NCBI RefSeq assembly: GCF_013215705.1
Contig: NZ_JABSQR010000013.1
Location: forward strand, 62,001-126,000
Direction of reading: 5' to 3'
Source of the DNA: Moritella sp.
Lineage (GTDB): Bacteria > Pseudomonadota > Gammaproteobacteria > Enterobacterales > Moritellaceae
Length of the DNA stretch: 64,000 nucleotides
Under the pieces are notes generated by a model, which saw only the letters and a list, made by a program, of their open reading frames with translations, was not told the origin of the DNA and ran no database searches. Made by a program: the position numbers and the translations under genes. Positions 18,909 through 27,427 of the stretch are shown one piece after another; within the stretch, counting starts at the first letter, position 1, and every line of letters begins with the position of its first letter.

Positions 18909-19256
18909 TTTTCAGTTTCCTTATGCACAGAATAGCCCCTGAATAAAAAGTGAGGATCATTAAAATTTTAACTAATTTATTGTTGAATAGGTTTGAATTA
19001 AAAAGGTGATTTTAGAAGATGTTAAGTGCGGTAAATGAGAGAGGCTCCGCAATTGGTTTGATCGTAAGTCATTGTTTTAAAGTTGTTAAAGTGTAATTCT
19101 AAAAGGTTTATATGGGTAAGAGATAATCAGCGGCATCGAGCAGTGCAATTAAGAAGCCTAATTCAGGCACATTACCCCTCTTAATCCAACCATTACCCCC
19201 ATTGATAAATGTCGTTATGACGCTTCTATCGTGATTGGCGATAACATAAAAGTTAA
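18909..19256. other. spacer with a possible gene fragment
   Basis: On the minus strand, about 19114-19260 reads without stops as a protein-like end ('NGWIKRGNVPELGFLIALL' then 'DAADYLLPI' and stop) but has no start codon of its own. It may be the 3' tail of a lost gene. I recognise no family. Confidence 0.3.
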
Positions 19257-19291
19257 CACACCCGGACTTAAAAAAGTTTATCCCGGGTGTG
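19257..19291 (-). terminator. terminator of the metalloprotease gene
   Basis: A nine-base perfect stem (CACACCCGG / CCGGGTGTG) with an A/T-rich loop lies just beyond the stop of the protease gene. Confidence 0.6.
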
Positions 19292-19301
19292 AGATTTGTT
19301 G

Positions 19302-21191
19302 TTATTGAGTTTTAAAACTACCAGTTAGTGAGATATCACTAATCTGATCCCAAGCTTGCACCATTATGTAATAAGTGCCAGCTTTAACATCTGATATTCG
19401 ACATGATTCACTACTCGTTAGTGATGTACTTTTACAATCGGAAGTAGTCAGTGAAGGAATACCTCCAAAACGTACATACAGATCTGCATCACCACTGCCA
19501 CCTGTTGTGGTAAATTCTAATTCTGTTGCACCATTTGGTACTTTCATTGTGTAAAATAAGGCGGTATTTTTATTGCCCGATATACCTGTTTTGGCAATAC
19601 CGTTTTCTAATACGTTATCACTCACTCCTGTTGTTGGACATTTACCAACACCAACTGCACACCATGCTGTTTCAACGGCCGTTTTTTCTGCAGGGCCATA
19701 AAGATCAAGTGCTGATTGTGCTGTTGCACTACGCGCGGCTGAAAAGTTAGAACTGGGATTCATGTATGTGGTTAGTGCTCGATAAAAGATTTGCTCTGAC
19801 TTGAGTAATCCAATTGCTGGTACTTGCGCGATAGATTTATTTCGAGGGTGAGTACCACCATCACTTAATAATACAAATGCCAAGTTTGCAATACCCGAAT
19901 TACCATGTACCCCACCCTGATCGTTTAAATCAGAAGGCTGACTTGTGTAAGGAATGCGGTCTGGCCACCAATCTCGTGAATAGCGATCTTTCGTTGGATT
20001 GTTCATGTAGCGTAACGCATCACCAGGATAATTTGGTGTGTAGCTTTCTTCACCCAGTAACCAATCACCCTGAGTTGTGTTTTGACTATAAGCATAGGCT
20101 GCGACGCCCAAGATATCTGACCATGCTTCGTTTAACGCCCCGGATGCATTGTTGTAAATTAGGCCAGCGGTATATTGCGTAACACCATGAGTTAACTCAT
20201 GACCGATAACATCGAAGCTTAGAGTTAAATCTGCAAGTGTGCCGTTACCGTCACCATATAACATTTGGGTACCGTTCCAATAGGCATTACCAACATTATC
20301 ACCATAGTGTACACTCGATATCATAGGTAAGTCTCTGTTATTAATACTTTTACGATTGAATCTCGCTTTGTAATAGTCATATACTTTGGCTGCACCATCA
20401 TGTGCACGTTGTGCTGAGGCATCATTGCAGTTCTGATTATTGGTACATAAAAGTTGACCAGGAGCATCGTCGTCCAGTTGATTATTTAGATCGTGGGTCT
20501 TCCAGGTCTTTGCGGAATGAACAGTCGCATGGCGAGTAAGTAGTTCAAAGCTATTAATATCATAGAAAAGAATATCACGACCAAAGTCTTCATCACCATT
20601 ATTCCAAGTAACTTCGACCTTCCAAGCTAGTCGGGCCTCTTCAAGTATAGGTAAATAAACATATACTTGTTCTGGTTCAGATGTTACATCTCCAAGTTTA
20701 CCCGCTATGTTTCTGATGCTGTCTGCATCATCAGTCACATCGCGTTGTGCAATACTTGAGGAGAATGAAGGTGATGTGTTGGATTGTTTCGAGGCAATAA
20801 TGCCAGAAATAGCATATACATCGCTACCAGAGCTACGCAGGAATCCATTTGAGACTTGATTGGTATGTAGGGTAATACTGGTACCATGGACAAGCAAATT
20901 ATCAATGTATTGGGCAAGTTTAATATGGGTTTTGCCTAAATCATCAGTCCATTTTTGGGTGACTTTGAATGTCTCGTTATCATTTAGCTTAGCATGGTTG
21001 TATTTTGCTAATATTTGTTTAATTTCATCAGACGACATTTCATTACTGATTGTGCCTATTTCTCCAGTGGTAAAACTCGATGTTCCTTTTTCTGTTACCG
21101 ATTTAATTTCTAAATCATCTGTTGCAAAAGAGCAAATCGAATAACCACTCATTACAGCTACAACTATATATTGAAGATATTTGGGTTTCAT
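19302..21191 (-). CDS. secreted M4 zinc metalloprotease (vibriolysin/thermolysin type)
   Basis: The 629-residue preproprotein starts at the ATG behind AAGGA; an upstream in-frame start would add 24 residues and spoil the signal peptide. It has a signal peptide (1-22), an FTP/PepSY propeptide to about residue 210, and an M4 catalytic domain with HELTH at about 330 and the third zinc ligand Glu in 'NEAWSD' at about 353. The linker carries 'VGVGKCP'. A C-terminal PPC domain (about 540-629) is of the kind usually removed on secretion. It should degrade extracellular protein. It is flanked by the two copies of the MCP-LysR duplication, suggesting acquisition with or between them. Confidence 0.9.
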   Translation of the reverse strand: MKPKYLQYIVVAVMSGYSICSFATDDLEIKSVTEKGTSSFTTGEIGTISNEMSSDEIKQILAKYNHAKLNDNETFKVTQKWTDDLGKTHIKLAQYIDNLLVHGTSITLHTNQVSNGFLRSSGSDVYAISGIIASKQSNTSPSFSSSIAQRDVTDDADSIRNIAGKLGDVTSEPEQVYVYLPILEEARLAWKVEVTWNNGDEDFGRDILFYDINSFELLTRHATVHSAKTWKTHDLNNQLDDDAPGQLLCTNNQNCNDASAQRAHDGAAKVYDYYKARFNRKSINNRDLPMISSVHYGDNVGNAYWNGTQMLYGDGNGTLADLTLSFDVIGHELTHGVTQYTAGLIYNNASGALNEAWSDILGVAAYAYSQNTTQGDWLLGEESYTPNYPGDALRYMNNPTKDRYSRDWWPDRIPYTSQPSDLNDQGGVHGNSGIANLAFVLLSDGGTHPRNKSIAQVPAIGLLKSEQIFYRALTTYMNPSSNFSAARSATAQSALDLYGPAEKTAVETAWCAVGVGKCPTTGVSDNVLENGIAKTGISGNKNTALFYTMKVPNGATELEFTTTGGSGDADLYVRFGGIPSLTTSDCKSTSLTSSESCRISDVKAGTYYIMVQAWDQISDISLTGSFKTQ

Positions 21192-21263
21192 AATTATTCC
21201 TTTTATTAACATTAGTTGATTGATTTGTACATTTTTCTTCATGTAAATGAATATCATTTGCAA

Positions 21264-21389
21264 TAAAATAAATAAATAGAGAATGTTTTTTGTGATGTGT
21301 TTGTGCGATCTACCTCTTAATTTTGGAGCGCTAAGTGTGACCGGTGTTTTATTTTTGTTGGGGGATTAGGATGTCTGCAGATCTTTATG
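21264..21389. other. promoter side of the protease gene
   Basis: AT-rich, with no gene seen. A 'aatgaatatcatttgcaata' stretch near 21246-21265 looks vaguely like half a Fur-type site but is too weak to call. Confidence 0.3.
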
Positions 21390-21952
21390 CTGTATTTATG
21401 GTTTTTACGTTTCAAAAAATGGAAATTTGCAGGATTAAGTTGATTATTTAAAATTGCAAAATAGGAATTTAGAATTAAAAAACCAAGCACTATCTGAGCA
21501 GTTGGATAAAGCATTGAATAATCCTGATATCGAATTTAAACATATGCTTCTGAAATGAACTATTGAGTGTATCAACCATGTCGAAGGGATTAGAGAAACC
21601 GTATTGTCTTCATATCAAGCAATTGAGTTAGAGAATCAATCGAGTGACGGATAATATTTCTGGACTGTCAAAAATGGCGCGAGTATAAGTACTTTCGTTT
21701 CGGCAATCTCAAAGATTTCGGACCAAACTAATTTACTTGCACTGAATGCTGCCATAGAAGCTGCGCGATGCTGGCAGAGGATTTAGTGTTGTCGCGGATG
21801 AAGTTAGAGCATTAGCCAATAATACCAATTCATCTGCAAACGAGGTGGCTGAATTGGTGGCAATACATCAGCGTTTAGAAAGCTAGATGAACCACATCGA
21901 GAAATACATAAAAACGGAGTTGCCGCTTTAGTTTTAATATCTAACCTTATGT
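21390..21952 (+). pseudogene. decayed duplicate of the CZB chemoreceptor
   Basis: It is collinear with 17050-18205 but shortened by at least four deletions, a single-base loss ('atggcgcg' for 'atggccgcg') and several point changes, one making a TGA. Pieces of the coiled coil, the MCP tip ('[11 protein letters not shown]') and the end of the CZB domain can be followed in different frames. The receptor cannot be made from this copy. Confidence 0.9.
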
Positions 21953-21972
21953 CCGGTACTTTACGGTTTTCT

Positions 21973-22860
21973 TTATTCAATTAAATTTTTTAACCAAATA
22001 TGGCGTTGTGAATTGCGATTACGGGTATGCCAGATTTTTACTATTTCAAAAGGAGGCACTTCAAAAGGTGCTGGGGTTTGCGCGAATTCTTTGAATAATG
22101 ATTCAGACAGTTTTGAAGGCATTGTCGCTATAATATCAGTGCCTTTAATTAAAGAGGCTAGGGCGCTAAAATTTGGTGCACTAGCAACAATTTTTCGCTT
22201 GGCGCCAAAACGCTGCAAGTCCACATCAATATCTGTTCTCAGCGAGTTATTAAATGACATTATGGCATGCGGTAATTGACAGTATTGCGCTAATGTTTTT
22301 GGGGCACTCTGATACTCTGGATCGTAAAAACACACTTCTCTATCACTGAATAATGTTGTTTGTACTAGATCGAGTTCACTGCTATCTAAGGTTGGAGATA
22401 GCACGAAATCGACCTCTCCTGAACGTAATACATTCGCCCACTGAGATTGCGTTCGTGCAGGGGCAATGTGCAGTGAACTCAACGGTGCTTGTACCCGAAG
22501 TTTTTTCAGTAGCGGTTTGATAATGGTTTCTATCTCATAATCGCTAGCCGCGATGGTAAAGGTAGAAGTATCTAGCATGGGATTATACTGCTCTGGGGTG
22601 GCGAAATCTTGCATTGCGACAATAATCTCACGAGCTTTATCTATCAGTACATCTGCTTTTGGTGTCGCGGTAATACTTCTACCAGACTGTACAAACAAAT
22701 CATCTTGTACTATCTGGCGCAATTGATTAAGGCCGTGACTAACGGTTGATTGTGTCAATTCCAATTTCGCAGCCGCTTTCGTGACAGATTGGCAGTCATA
22801 AACGCTGATAAACATGCGCAGCAAGCGCACATCCAAGGACGTATAATCGATTTTTTTCAT
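21973..22860 (-). CDS. LysR-family transcriptional regulator
   Basis: This 295-residue protein of normal family length has an N-terminal winged helix-turn-helix ('LDVRLLRMFISVYDCQSVTK' to 'QSTVSHGLNQLRQIV', residues 8-50). A periplasmic-binding-like effector domain runs from about residue 90 to the end. It is divergent from the SnoaL-like secreted gene at 22948, with 87 bp between the starts, the typical layout for a LysR protein and its target. Its 3' 400 bp are duplicated exactly at 18331. The ligand is unknown. Confidence 0.88.
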   Translation of the reverse strand: MKKIDYTSLDVRLLRMFISVYDCQSVTKAAAKLELTQSTVSHGLNQLRQIVQDDLFVQSGRSITATPKADVLIDKAREIIVAMQDFATPEQYNPMLDTSTFTIAASDYEIETIIKPLLKKLRVQAPLSSLHIAPARTQSQWANVLRSGEVDFVLSPTLDSSELDLVQTTLFSDREVCFYDPEYQSAPKTLAQYCQLPHAIMSFNNSLRTDIDVDLQRFGAKRKIVASAPNFSALASLIKGTDIIATMPSKLSESLFKEFAQTPAPFEVPPFEIVKIWHTRNRNSQRHIWLKNLIE

Positions 22861-22947
22861 AGGTGGTATTTAACTCATGATATTTATTAATTCAATGTGA
22901 CTAATCATAATCGTTTTAATCTCACAACAACAGATGGATATTTCACA

Positions 22948-23841
22948 ATGATATTAAAACGGACTTTAGTTACAGCGATACTTAGTTTGGGGTTGTTGCT
23001 AGCGGCGCCGATCTTTGCTCAAATTAAGATGATAGACGAACAGACAGAACAGTCCGTTGAAATAGCGCAGGGATTTTACTTTGATGTCATTAAGTATCGA
23101 AACCTTAATAACTTCTCTCGATATGTAGGTGAAACATACTTGCAGCACGCTCCCGCCTATGGTGACGGCCCTGCACAGTTAATTTCAGCCGTGGCGCTAG
23201 AGTTGACGAATGATCCAGGTGTTAAGGTCGAAATTTTACGCACTATCGCAGAAGGTCCTTATGTTGCAATTCATTCAGCATGGACGGCAACCAGTGGCGA
23301 TGTGTATGTCTATATCGATATTTGGCGTACAGAAAAAGGGAAGTTAGTCGAGCACTGGGATCATTATCAGCAGGTGCCTGCAGAATCAGCGAATAAAAAT
23401 ACGATGTATCAAGGCCCTGACGCTGATATATATTCGCGACAGAACAAAGAGCAAAACAGAGCGCGTTCACTGGCAATATTAGCGTCGTTTAATAACCCAT
23501 CAAATGTTTCTGCTGTTGATAATTTCGTTGCCGAGCAGTACATCCAACATAACCCCTATGTTGCAGATGGTCCGCAGGCGCTTGTTGATTATTTGAAAAG
23601 CTTAGCCTCTGATGGTGTTCGTTTAAAAACGGAGATAGCTAAAACGATAGCAATGGGCGATATGGTTCTCGTCCATTCACGCCAAACTAATCTCGATATC
23701 AAAAATGATCTCGGCACTGGCTACATCGATATTTTTCGCTTTAATGACGAAGGCAAAATAGTAGAGCATTGGGATATAGAAGAAAAAGTTAGCGGTAAGT
23801 CTAATAACGACAATGATATCTTTGGTTACTCTCAAAAATAA
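22948..23841 (+). CDS. exported protein with two SnoaL/NTF2-like domains
   Basis: The 297-residue product starts at the ATG that gives a clean signal peptide ('LSLGLLLAAPIFAQ', cleavage near residue 25); an upstream start would add 17 residues. Two similar NTF2-fold units follow (about residues 45-150 and 185-285), each with 'YIQH.P....GP' and a 'VEHWD' ending. This pattern is common in SnoaL-like proteins that bind small hydrophobic ligands. It is divergently paired with the LysR gene, so probably regulated by it. No enzyme activity can be assigned. Confidence 0.75.
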   Translation: MILKRTLVTAILSLGLLLAAPIFAQIKMIDEQTEQSVEIAQGFYFDVIKYRNLNNFSRYVGETYLQHAPAYGDGPAQLISAVALELTNDPGVKVEILRTIAEGPYVAIHSAWTATSGDVYVYIDIWRTEKGKLVEHWDHYQQVPAESANKNTMYQGPDADIYSRQNKEQNRARSLAILASFNNPSNVSAVDNFVAEQYIQHNPYVADGPQALVDYLKSLASDGVRLKTEIAKTIAMGDMVLVHSRQTNLDIKNDLGTGYIDIFRFNDEGKIVEHWDIEEKVSGKSNNDNDIFGYSQK

Positions 23842-23896
23842 ACCTTTCTCGATCAGGTTTATATACACGACTATTTTAAATGCTAACTCAGGATTT

Positions 23897-24115
23897 CGAA
23901 TGGTCGTGGTTATATGTCCGTGGGATAGAGATATTTTATTGTTGGTTCTACGTTGAAAACGAATAGAGCGGTCGAAATTGAGGGCATTACATATCTATTG
24001 CACCACTGGATATATCAAGCGAATCGCATCCTTTTATACGGGTAAACAAAAAACGATCCAAAGTGATGGTCGTGTGGCACAGTTTAATCGCCGTTTTGGT
24101 GGGTCAAAGAGTTAA
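23897..24115 (+). pseudogene. rpmE2: ribosomal protein L31 type B, broken
   Basis: Pieces of an L31B protein are readable in successive frames: '[21 protein letters not shown]', then '[12 protein letters not shown]', then '[23 protein letters not shown]' ending at TAA 24113-24115. At least two frameshifts separate them, one in a T run at 24033-24036. The N-terminus is unreadable. In relatives this zinc-independent L31 is the first gene of a Zur-controlled pair with the L36 paralogue, which follows here 13 bp later and is intact. Confidence 0.8.
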
Positions 24116-24128
24116 AAGGAGCTTTGAT

Positions 24129-24272
24129 ATGAAGGTTTTAAGCTCCCTTAAAAGCGCTAAGCAGAGACACCCTGATTGCCAGATTGTGAAACGTCGTGGT
24201 CGTGTTTATGTTATTTGCAAAGCCAACCCGAGATTCAAAGCGGTTCAGGGAAGAACGAAAAAACGAGCTTAA
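24129..24272 (+). CDS. rpmJ: ribosomal protein L36, zinc-independent paralogue
   Basis: The 47-residue product starts at the ATG after AAAGGAG; a longer frame upstream belongs to the broken L31 gene. The sequence matches the YkgO-type L36 ('[19 protein letters not shown]', '[10 protein letters not shown]'). It lacks the four-ligand zinc ribbon of the housekeeping L36, keeping only two cysteines. Such paralogues replace the zinc protein in ribosomes under zinc shortage, normally under Zur control. No clear Zur box was found, and the partner gene upstream is broken. Confidence 0.9.
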   Translation: MKVLSSLKSAKQRHPDCQIVKRRGRVYVICKANPRFKAVQGRTKKRA

Positions 24273-24340
24273 GCTTTAACATCATTGTAGCGAGTAATCT
24301 AACCTGATCCAAAGATTTATAATTACTGAAAGGTGTCTCA

Positions 24341-24397
24341 AAGAATTCAGCATCCTCTTCCGAAAGGAGTGACGGTCAAGTCCGTCCTCGGGCACCA
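24341..24397 (+). other. tRNA-Leu 3' half, attachment-site-like remnant E
   Basis: A diverged copy: the anticodon-loop part reads 'attcagca', one T-loop base is deleted ('gacggtcaagtccgtc'), and the T-stem pair has changed on both sides (GACGG/CCGTC) so that pairing is kept. The acceptor strand and CCA are intact. Confidence 0.8.
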
Positions 24398-24410
24398 TAT
24401 TTAAATGACA

Positions 24411-24435
24411 AAGCCTTAACGTTAGTTGGGGCTTT
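24411..24435 (+). terminator. tRNA-Leu terminator, copy E
   Basis: The hairpin 'aagccttaac..gttggggcttt' is weaker than in copies A-D but retained. Confidence 0.6.
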
Positions 24436-24687
24436 GTTGTATCCGGTACTTTCGCGTGCAGGGTCTGCGCGCAAGCTATTTAAGAAAAAAGTTCACTCGA
24501 TCCAACGCTGTCATGTACTTTGAAGATTGTTAGTTTTGCTGGAGGTTGTCTGTGGCAGTATTAGCATGGTGTTAGGTTAGGGGAAGGAGTGCTGAAAGGC
24601 CGCATAATGCGACCTTTCAGAACAGCGTACTACGGTGTTATGGTTTAATGTCGGTATTAAGTATTTATGTTGTAACTTATATGACCC

Positions 24688-26658
24688 TTACAATGTGAAT
24701 TTTTGTGCTTCATCATTTAAAACGTTCGCCATGCGTGATAACTCATGGCTCGATTCTGCAATATGTCTGACCGCGAGCTCTGTTTCAGTAGTGCCTGTAT
24801 TGATCGCTTCAATGTTTTTCGCTATCTCATCAATGGTCATGGTTTGTTGTTCGGTTGCGGTGGCAATCTGGACCACTATATCAAAGATACCATTGACCTC
24901 GGCCGCGACCTCACTATTGATCTGATTTGCTTGATTGGCAATTTCTTGCACTCTGGTGGTCTGTTCAACATTGGCTGTCATTGTTTCTACAGCGGCATTA
25001 CTACTCTTAACAATGGCTTCGATAATAACGTCTATTTCTATTGTTGATTTTTGTGTCGATTGTGCAAGATTACGCACTTCATCGGCAACCACGGCAAACC
25101 CACGGCCTTGCTCTCCCGCTCGAGCCGCTTCAATAGCTGCATTTAACGCTAACAGATTAGTTTGATCGGCTATTTGCTTAATCACCCCCAACACATTAAC
25201 AATCCTGTCTGAGTCTTGACGTAGTGTGGCCACCTGCTCGGCAGTGGTTTGCGTTGTTTCACCTAGGGCAACTAATGCACTATAGGTGCTCTCTATATGT
25301 GCAGCGCCTTGTTTCGATTTACGCTGAATCTCTTCGCAAATATTAGAGGCCGTGGCTGTGGTGGTGGCAATTTCTCTGATCGTCGCGCTCATTTCTGTTG
25401 TAGCGGCGACAACTTGCATTGTTTGTGACTGCTGCTCTGTCACCGCAGCGCTGGTTTCTTCGGTTACTGAGGCGAGTTCTGTGGCTGTCGTACCTTGTTG
25501 CACTGCCACATTCGACAATTCTAAAATCATTGAACGTAGATTGTTGATCATGGTATGTAAAGCGGTTTGCAGTGTGCCAACTTCATCATGCGCATGTACT
25601 GTGATATTAGCAGTAAGATCGCCTGCGGCCACTTTATCCGCAATCGAGGCGGCAGCAATGATAGGGTTCGCTATTTTTTGAGCAAAGAAAAATCCAATCA
25701 AGGCGACAATGACTGCAGAGCCCGCAATAAGCAATACAGAAAGTAATGTGCCTTGTTTAACCGAAGCGAGTGCTTCTGCATCGTCAATTTCACTGATAAT
25801 AACCCAACGAAAATCGCCGATTGTAATACTGTCATAAGCAGATAGAACCAGATTGCCGTTGTAATCTTTAATCGTCGCAACACCTTTCTCGCCATTTAAG
25901 GCTCGATTAACCGCGTCGGTATCAACACCATTATTCGTGACGTTTCCAGTAAAGCTTGCCTTTATGGAGTGGTTGGTTGGATCCAGATATGAATCAGAAC
26001 GCATCAATTTATCTTCACCAACCAGATAACTTTCGCCTGTTTCACCCATACCATCACGTAAACCCATTATCTTATTGGTACCTTCGCTGGAAATTTGCAG
26101 TGCTAATATTATGTCGCTGCCCTGGATGGGGATAGCGATAAATGCAGCGGGTTCGTCATTACTTGGCGCATAAGGTTGGTAATCAATGATGCCATAGCTG
26201 CCTGACTGTTTAACTTGTTGAATCAGCGAGCCTAAATTAGAACTGGCATATTGACCAGTTAAAATATTGGTCTGATAATCGGCCTCTTTTGCTTGGGTGT
26301 AATAAATTAGGCCCTGTGCATCAATCAAAAATAGGTCGTAGTAACCATACAGCTTGATGTAATCAGTGAAATAGGTATCGTAACTATGTTCATCTAAGTT
26401 CGGAACCGTATTGGCGAGTATCTGAATATCAGCGTGGCGTTCACTAAAAAAGGTTTCAATTTGAGCGCGTTTGATTTGGTTAATCGCTTGCAGGGATTGC
26501 GAAACTTGATACTCAATATTGGTTGAAAATTTCAACGTGCTAATCGTAGTAACAATCAATGCGGGTAACAGGCCCACAAATAAGAAAGCTAACGTTAATT
26601 TGGTTTTTAAGCTCCAATAGCGAACATTAAAGATCGAGCGATTCTCTAGGTTTAACAT
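24688..26658 (-). CDS. methyl-accepting chemotaxis protein, dCache-HAMP type
   Basis: The 656-residue receptor starts at an ATG nine bases after AAGGA. TM1 lies at about residues 17-38, a periplasmic double-Cache domain runs to about 290 (with '[13 protein letters not shown]' and '[13 protein letters not shown]', typical of this type), TM2 is at about 296-318, then HAMP and the signalling domain. The tip '[20 protein letters not shown]' is near residue 495. There is no C-terminal pentapeptide tether. The sensor differs from that of the receptor at 7341, so the ligand is likely different. It is isolated between repeat E and an integrase remnant. Confidence 0.9.
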   Translation of the reverse strand: MLNLENRSIFNVRYWSLKTKLTLAFLFVGLLPALIVTTISTLKFSTNIEYQVSQSLQAINQIKRAQIETFFSERHADIQILANTVPNLDEHSYDTYFTDYIKLYGYYDLFLIDAQGLIYYTQAKEADYQTNILTGQYASSNLGSLIQQVKQSGSYGIIDYQPYAPSNDEPAAFIAIPIQGSDIILALQISSEGTNKIMGLRDGMGETGESYLVGEDKLMRSDSYLDPTNHSIKASFTGNVTNNGVDTDAVNRALNGEKGVATIKDYNGNLVLSAYDSITIGDFRWVIISEIDDAEALASVKQGTLLSVLLIAGSAVIVALIGFFFAQKIANPIIAAASIADKVAAGDLTANITVHAHDEVGTLQTALHTMINNLRSMILELSNVAVQQGTTATELASVTEETSAAVTEQQSQTMQVVAATTEMSATIREIATTTATASNICEEIQRKSKQGAAHIESTYSALVALGETTQTTAEQVATLRQDSDRIVNVLGVIKQIADQTNLLALNAAIEAARAGEQGRGFAVVADEVRNLAQSTQKSTIEIDVIIEAIVKSSNAAVETMTANVEQTTRVQEIANQANQINSEVAAEVNGIFDIVVQIATATEQQTMTIDEIAKNIEAINTGTTETELAVRHIAESSHELSRMANVLNDEAQKFTL

Positions 26659-26964
26659 TAATGAATTCCTTTAATAACAGTCCCAATCGGTGCCGAGCCT
26701 CAAATTATTCGCAATATACTTTCAGTGTAACTGACGTGTTTATAGTGTATTTTCTGTGTATTACAACGCATTGAGAAGGCATTATTGGTTTATATGGTGT
26801 TTTTCACCCGAACTTTAATGTATTTTAAAATATTTTAAAATACACATCTTTAGGTACAACCAAAGGGAAAGGCACGTACAGGGGGGCTTGGGATTGGGTA
26901 TTCACGATATAACTAAACGTATCTAACTCATCTTCAAGAACATATTAATAATCCCACTGCCATC
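26659..26964. other. spacer upstream of the chemoreceptor, no gene
   Basis: It contains a tandem 'tattttaaaa' pair near 26820-26840 and, from about 26925, the integrase leader ('ctcatcttcaagaacatattaat'). Confidence 0.4.
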
Positions 26965-27129
26965 ATGACCAAGAAATTTAAATTAAAATTAATCAATGGT
27001 AATTTAAAATACTTTCCCGTTAACCCAGTAAATTTATCATCAACGAATTAGAAGCATCCGATACAGAAATCATCGGTTTAAAATGTCTATCAGGTAAGAC
27101 GGGTAATAAATGTTTATTATTACGTTCTC
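26965..27129 (+). pseudogene. tyrosine integrase remnant 4
   Basis: It reads 'MTKKFKL' and continues with diverged matches to the 4999 fragment; after a frameshift 'EASDTEIIGLKCLSGKTGNK' is clear. It ends in the first beta strands of the DUF4102-type domain. This is the shortest remnant with a start codon. Confidence 0.75.
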
Positions 27130-27303
27130 ATTGAGTACTCACGAGGCCTAACCATGTCTCTGCGCCAAGTCTTGATTAATAAGTCATGAAGGTAATCGAC
27201 CGCTTTTGAGCCCTGATATTTTTTGCTCCGATACACGGCTGTGGTTTTATAAAATTGGACACCTAAATAAGGTGAATTAACTTTATTACTTCAGTATTCC
27301 ATC

Positions 27304-27324
27304 TCAAGTTCGCACTCGGGCACC
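27304..27324 (+). other. tRNA-Leu 3' end, attachment-site-like remnant F
   Basis: Only the last part survives: 'aagttcgcactcgggcacca' (half T-arm, acceptor strand, CCA). It is followed by the same spacing and terminator as copy E ('atttaaatgacaaagcct'). It marks the right-hand edge of the tandem array. Confidence 0.7.
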
Positions 27325-27338
27325 ATCTTTAAATGACA

Positions 27339-27363
27339 AAGCCTCAGCTTACACTGGGGCTTT
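27339..27363 (+). terminator. tRNA-Leu terminator, copy F
   Basis: Hairpin AAAGCCTCAG / CTGGGGCTTT with a short loop, followed by 'gttgtat' as in the other copies. It faces the end of the racemase gene on the other strand. Confidence 0.65.
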
Positions 27364-27427
27364 GTTGTATCTGGCACTATCTTATTTCTTATTTAAAATA
27401 AGTTAAGCTACCTTTCGTTACATTTAT

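Larger units (their letters stand above)
24290..24590 (+). repeat. long island repeat, copy E (diverged)
   Basis: It shares with copy A the order tRNA half, terminator, 'tccggtactttcgcgtgcag', 'gatccaacgctgtcatgtactttga' and 'ttgttagttttgctgg', ending near 'attagcatgg'. It differs at many positions and is the oldest-looking of the full copies. Confidence 0.7.
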
